Shown here in pieces: positions 15,830 through 17,560 of a stretch of 17,560 bases of DNA. The position numbers and the translations under genes were made by a program. Source of the DNA: Bacillota bacterium. Lineage in GTDB: Bacteria > Bacillota > Desulfitobacteriia > Desulfitobacteriales > Desulfitobacteriaceae. Location of the stretch: assembly GCA_021849995.1 (NCBI GenBank), contig JAJZSC010000010.1, positions 1 through 17,560 of the forward strand, read 5' to 3'. Numbering within the stretch: position 1 is the first letter of the stretch; the number at the start of each line of letters is the position of its first letter. Below the pieces are notes generated by a model. That model was given only the letters and a program-made list of their open reading frames with translations. It was not told the origin of the DNA and ran no database searches.

Positions 15830-16108
15830 GAGATGCTACATCATGGGCAGCTCCGTCCATCCTGCCAGCCCACAACATTCGGGTGTGACGATTAAAGTAT
15901 AATCAATTTCAAGTGGATTTCCACGGCTTGTGCTAAAATGATAATATGAAACACAAATGTATCAAAACCATAGAAAACGAGGGAATGCTTCAAGCCGATT
16001 TTACAATGGCTTAATAGAAACAAACATACCAGAACTACCGAGCAGGTTCCCTATCGGTTATTAGAACCGTAGGATGAATATTCAATTAGTGACGCAGACA
16101 AATCGAAT
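15830..16108. other. Intergenic region before the CRISPR-type remnant
   Basis: No real gene. A 23-codon frame (start near 15946, MKHKCIKTIENEG...) follows a plausible -10 (TAAAAT), and a GGTTC/GAACC hairpin lies near 16045-16070. I see no repeat-spacer array here. Confidence 0.35.
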
Positions 16109-17186
16109 ATGTTGATACAGGAAGATAATAGTTATAAAAATACAGATAATGACTCCAGAGGTCCATGGGTTATGGCGCCTGCCTGTATCAGCAAGGAAGT
16201 GTTCAGCCAGAGCATCGAAAATCTTTTGCAACAGCAGGGGGGCTATCAGCCCTGTGAAAGGCGAGACCATGTTTGTCCGGCATGCGCGCTTTTTGGCATG
16301 ATCCCTAAAGGCGCAGCCCAAGGGGAGGAAGCCACGGGAGGGGCACGGGCTTCCCGTGTGCGTTTTGAGGACGCCGCACTGCTTAAGTAGCCGGGTGCAA
16401 AGCAAATAGGGCGCTGTTATCTTCATGAAATGACGCTGCAGGAAATGGGTGAACCTAAACCAGGCGCGGTAGAATTTTACACGCTGCCCCCGTCCGGAAA
16501 GCAGGACGGTGCTTATTATAGATACTGGACCTATGACTATCAAATGGAGGAAAACAGCCGCAGACTGCTTCCGAAAGACCGGCCGAAGCTGCGGGGAAGA
16601 AAATTTTACTGGCACAGTAATGGATGGAGGAAGCATGAGCATAATCACGATCCGGCCCATAAAGCATGCGGAGGGCAGAGGAGGGGACGAGGACATGCTT
16701 TTCGGTTTTCGTGTTTATTTTGAGAATGTCACCGAGAAAGAGTTAAAGCAGCTGCGTTGGGCTTTGACTTTCCATGTTGCGAATTACGCCCATAAAATAG
16801 GCCGGGCCAAGCCTCTTGGCTTTGGCAGCGTACAGCTACAGGTGGAGCAGATGTACCGCCGTCAGATTAACAGGGAAAGCGGAGAATGGTCACTTGAGCC
16901 ATTGGAACTGGAGGAATACCCTATTGAGAGCACAGGTGCCATAGCTGCGTTGAAAGCAATGGTCAATTGGGAACAACGTCCGTAAGCCGAGGTATGCTAT
17001 CCGAAAGGCCAAGCAGATTGGCAAAGCGGCGACGGAAAGAATGCGTCGGCTTCCCATCAATGGTTTACAGGCAATCGCGGCACCATTAATAAGCCGGCCT
17101 TTGGGAAGGTGCTGCCAAAACCGGAGGAAGAAATGGCGGGCAAAGACCCTGAGGGCAGGTGGCGGTACGAATTAATAAAAACGTGA
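16109..17186 (+). pseudogene. CRISPR type III RAMP gene remnant, truncated with two stops and one frameshift
   Basis: The pieces form one C-terminal part of a large Cas RAMP protein (TIGR03986-like). Piece 1 (16109-16390) has WVMAPACISKEVF, then HVCPACALFGMIP and ASRVRFEDAALL. An in-frame TAG (16388-16390) interrupts it and the frame continues with YLHEMTLQEMG, EFYTLPPSGK and LRGRKFYWHSNG. Between about 16620 and 16660 the frame moves by one base to SIITIRPIKH, FGFRVYFENVTEKELKQL and the glycine-rich RAMP loop HKIGRAKPLGFGSVQL. After a second stop (TAA 16983-16985) it ends with EVCYPKGQADWQ, HQWFTGNRG and RWRYELIKT, stop at 17184-17186. The usual N-terminal half is missing. Such proteins belong to the crRNA-binding backbone of type III effector complexes. 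No other cas gene or CRISPR array is in the window. The DNA is clearly more GC-rich than its neighbours. Confidence 0.85.
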
Positions 17187-17276
17187 ATTGAAAGAACGCT
17201 CGTGCCGAATTTTTCAGTCCCATCTTGACATGAGCTTATATTGTTTACACATTACAAAATATAAGAAAAAAACCGG

Positions 17277-17308
17277 TTTTTTATGTAAGACTTGACACAA
17301 GCTAACGA
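17277..17308 (+). repeat. 32-bp repeat, copy 2 (partner at 1797-1828)
   Basis: Same T-tract and ATGTAAGACTTGACACA as copy 1, same orientation, two mismatches. It runs directly into the reading frame of the recombinase fragment (ANEKYKGDAV). The preceding 60 bases hold a related CTTGACATGAGCT (about 17224-17236) and an AAAAAACCGGTTTTTT palindrome just before it. Confidence 0.6.
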
Positions 17309-17560
17309 AAAGTACAAAGGGGACGCGGTGCTGCAGAAATCCTATACCGTCGATTTTCTGACCAAAAAGAAGAAGGTTAATGAAGGAGAAGTGCCTCAGT
17401 ATTATGTAGAAAACTCTCACCCAGCCATTATTCCTCCCGAGACCTTTGAATTGGTCCAGGAAGAGTTCAAGCGGAGAAAAAGCGCAGGGACCTATACCAG
17501 TGCGATCAATGGCTTTGCCAGCCGGATCGTGTGTGGGGATTGCGGCGGCTTCTACGGCAG
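17304..17560 (+). CDS. Large serine recombinase, 3' part, running off the window
   Basis: The frame from 17304 reads NEKYKGDAVLQKSYTVDFL, then VPQYYVENSHPAIIPPETF, ELVQEEFKRRKSAG and SRIVCGDCGGFYG, open at the window end. This is the end of the Recombinase domain (pfam07508) followed by the zinc-ribbon domain of large serine integrases and Tn4451-type recombinases, with the first CxxC of the zinc site visible. The N-terminal catalytic serine domain is not upstream: a TAA at 17286-17288 closes the frame and unrelated DNA precedes it. It is therefore a decapitated fragment, joined to foreign DNA at or just before the 32-bp repeat. Confidence 0.85.

Noticed and set aside
16082..16696. Minus-strand gene of 204 codons
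   Set aside because: Antisense to the Cas RAMP remnant, whose plus-strand pieces match the family in order.

Overview
The window looks like an accessory genomic island from a low-GC Gram-positive (Firmicutes) bacterium, plausibly a Clostridia or Peptococcaceae-type organism. Strong AGGAGG-like ribosome sites, AT-rich intergenic DNA, canonical TTGACT/TATACT promoters and the types of insertion sequences suggest this. The taxon is an inference; no housekeeping gene is present. Base composition is patchy: the toxin region near 5.6-6.4 kb is very AT-rich, while the CRISPR-type remnant near 16.2-17.2 kb is GC-rich. That fits assembly by horizontal transfer.

Layout. At 1-1700 there is an apparently intact IS110 element with a candidate bridge RNA 5' of its transposase. 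Next come an intact Fic-domain protein (1978-3105), a broken dinD-like gene (3304-4024), and on the minus strand a broken, truncated jetD-like remnant of a Wadjet system (4059-4755). From 4756 to 5620 there is debris: a short unrecognised coding remnant, a terminator, a gene tail and a 78-bp perfect palindrome. At 5620-6472 sits a complete type III toxin-antitoxin locus: promoter, three 38-nt RNA repeats, a leaky-type terminator and a ToxN/AbiQ-family RNase, followed by a second terminator. A 3' fragment of an IS110/IS1111-type transposase (6638-7050, minus) precedes an intact large GHKL ATPase with a PD-(D/E)XK-like C-terminus (7256-9262).

The right half holds a 4.1-kb IS21-family element (9678-13780, genes on minus) with istA, istB and three further ORFs. 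It is bounded by matching terminal repeats and a 5-6 bp target duplication. It landed between the ribosome site and the start codon of a HEPN/RES-type gene (13791-14805), which also has a frameshift. An abortive-infection (Abi_C/HEPN) gene split by one stop codon follows (15074-15829). Then come a multiply broken CRISPR type III RAMP gene (16109-17186) and the 3' part of a large serine recombinase running off the end.

Taken together this is a decaying defence island. Intact or probably functional: the type III toxin-antitoxin pair, the GHKL-nuclease protein, Fic, and the two IS elements. Broken: DinD, JetD, RES, Abi and the Cas RAMP. The strongest biological observations are the covarying hairpin repeats of the type III antitoxin, the IS110 bridge-RNA candidate whose loops are complementary to both predicted element ends and converge on the same CA dinucleotide, and the solitary GHKL-nuclease protein as a candidate defence effector.
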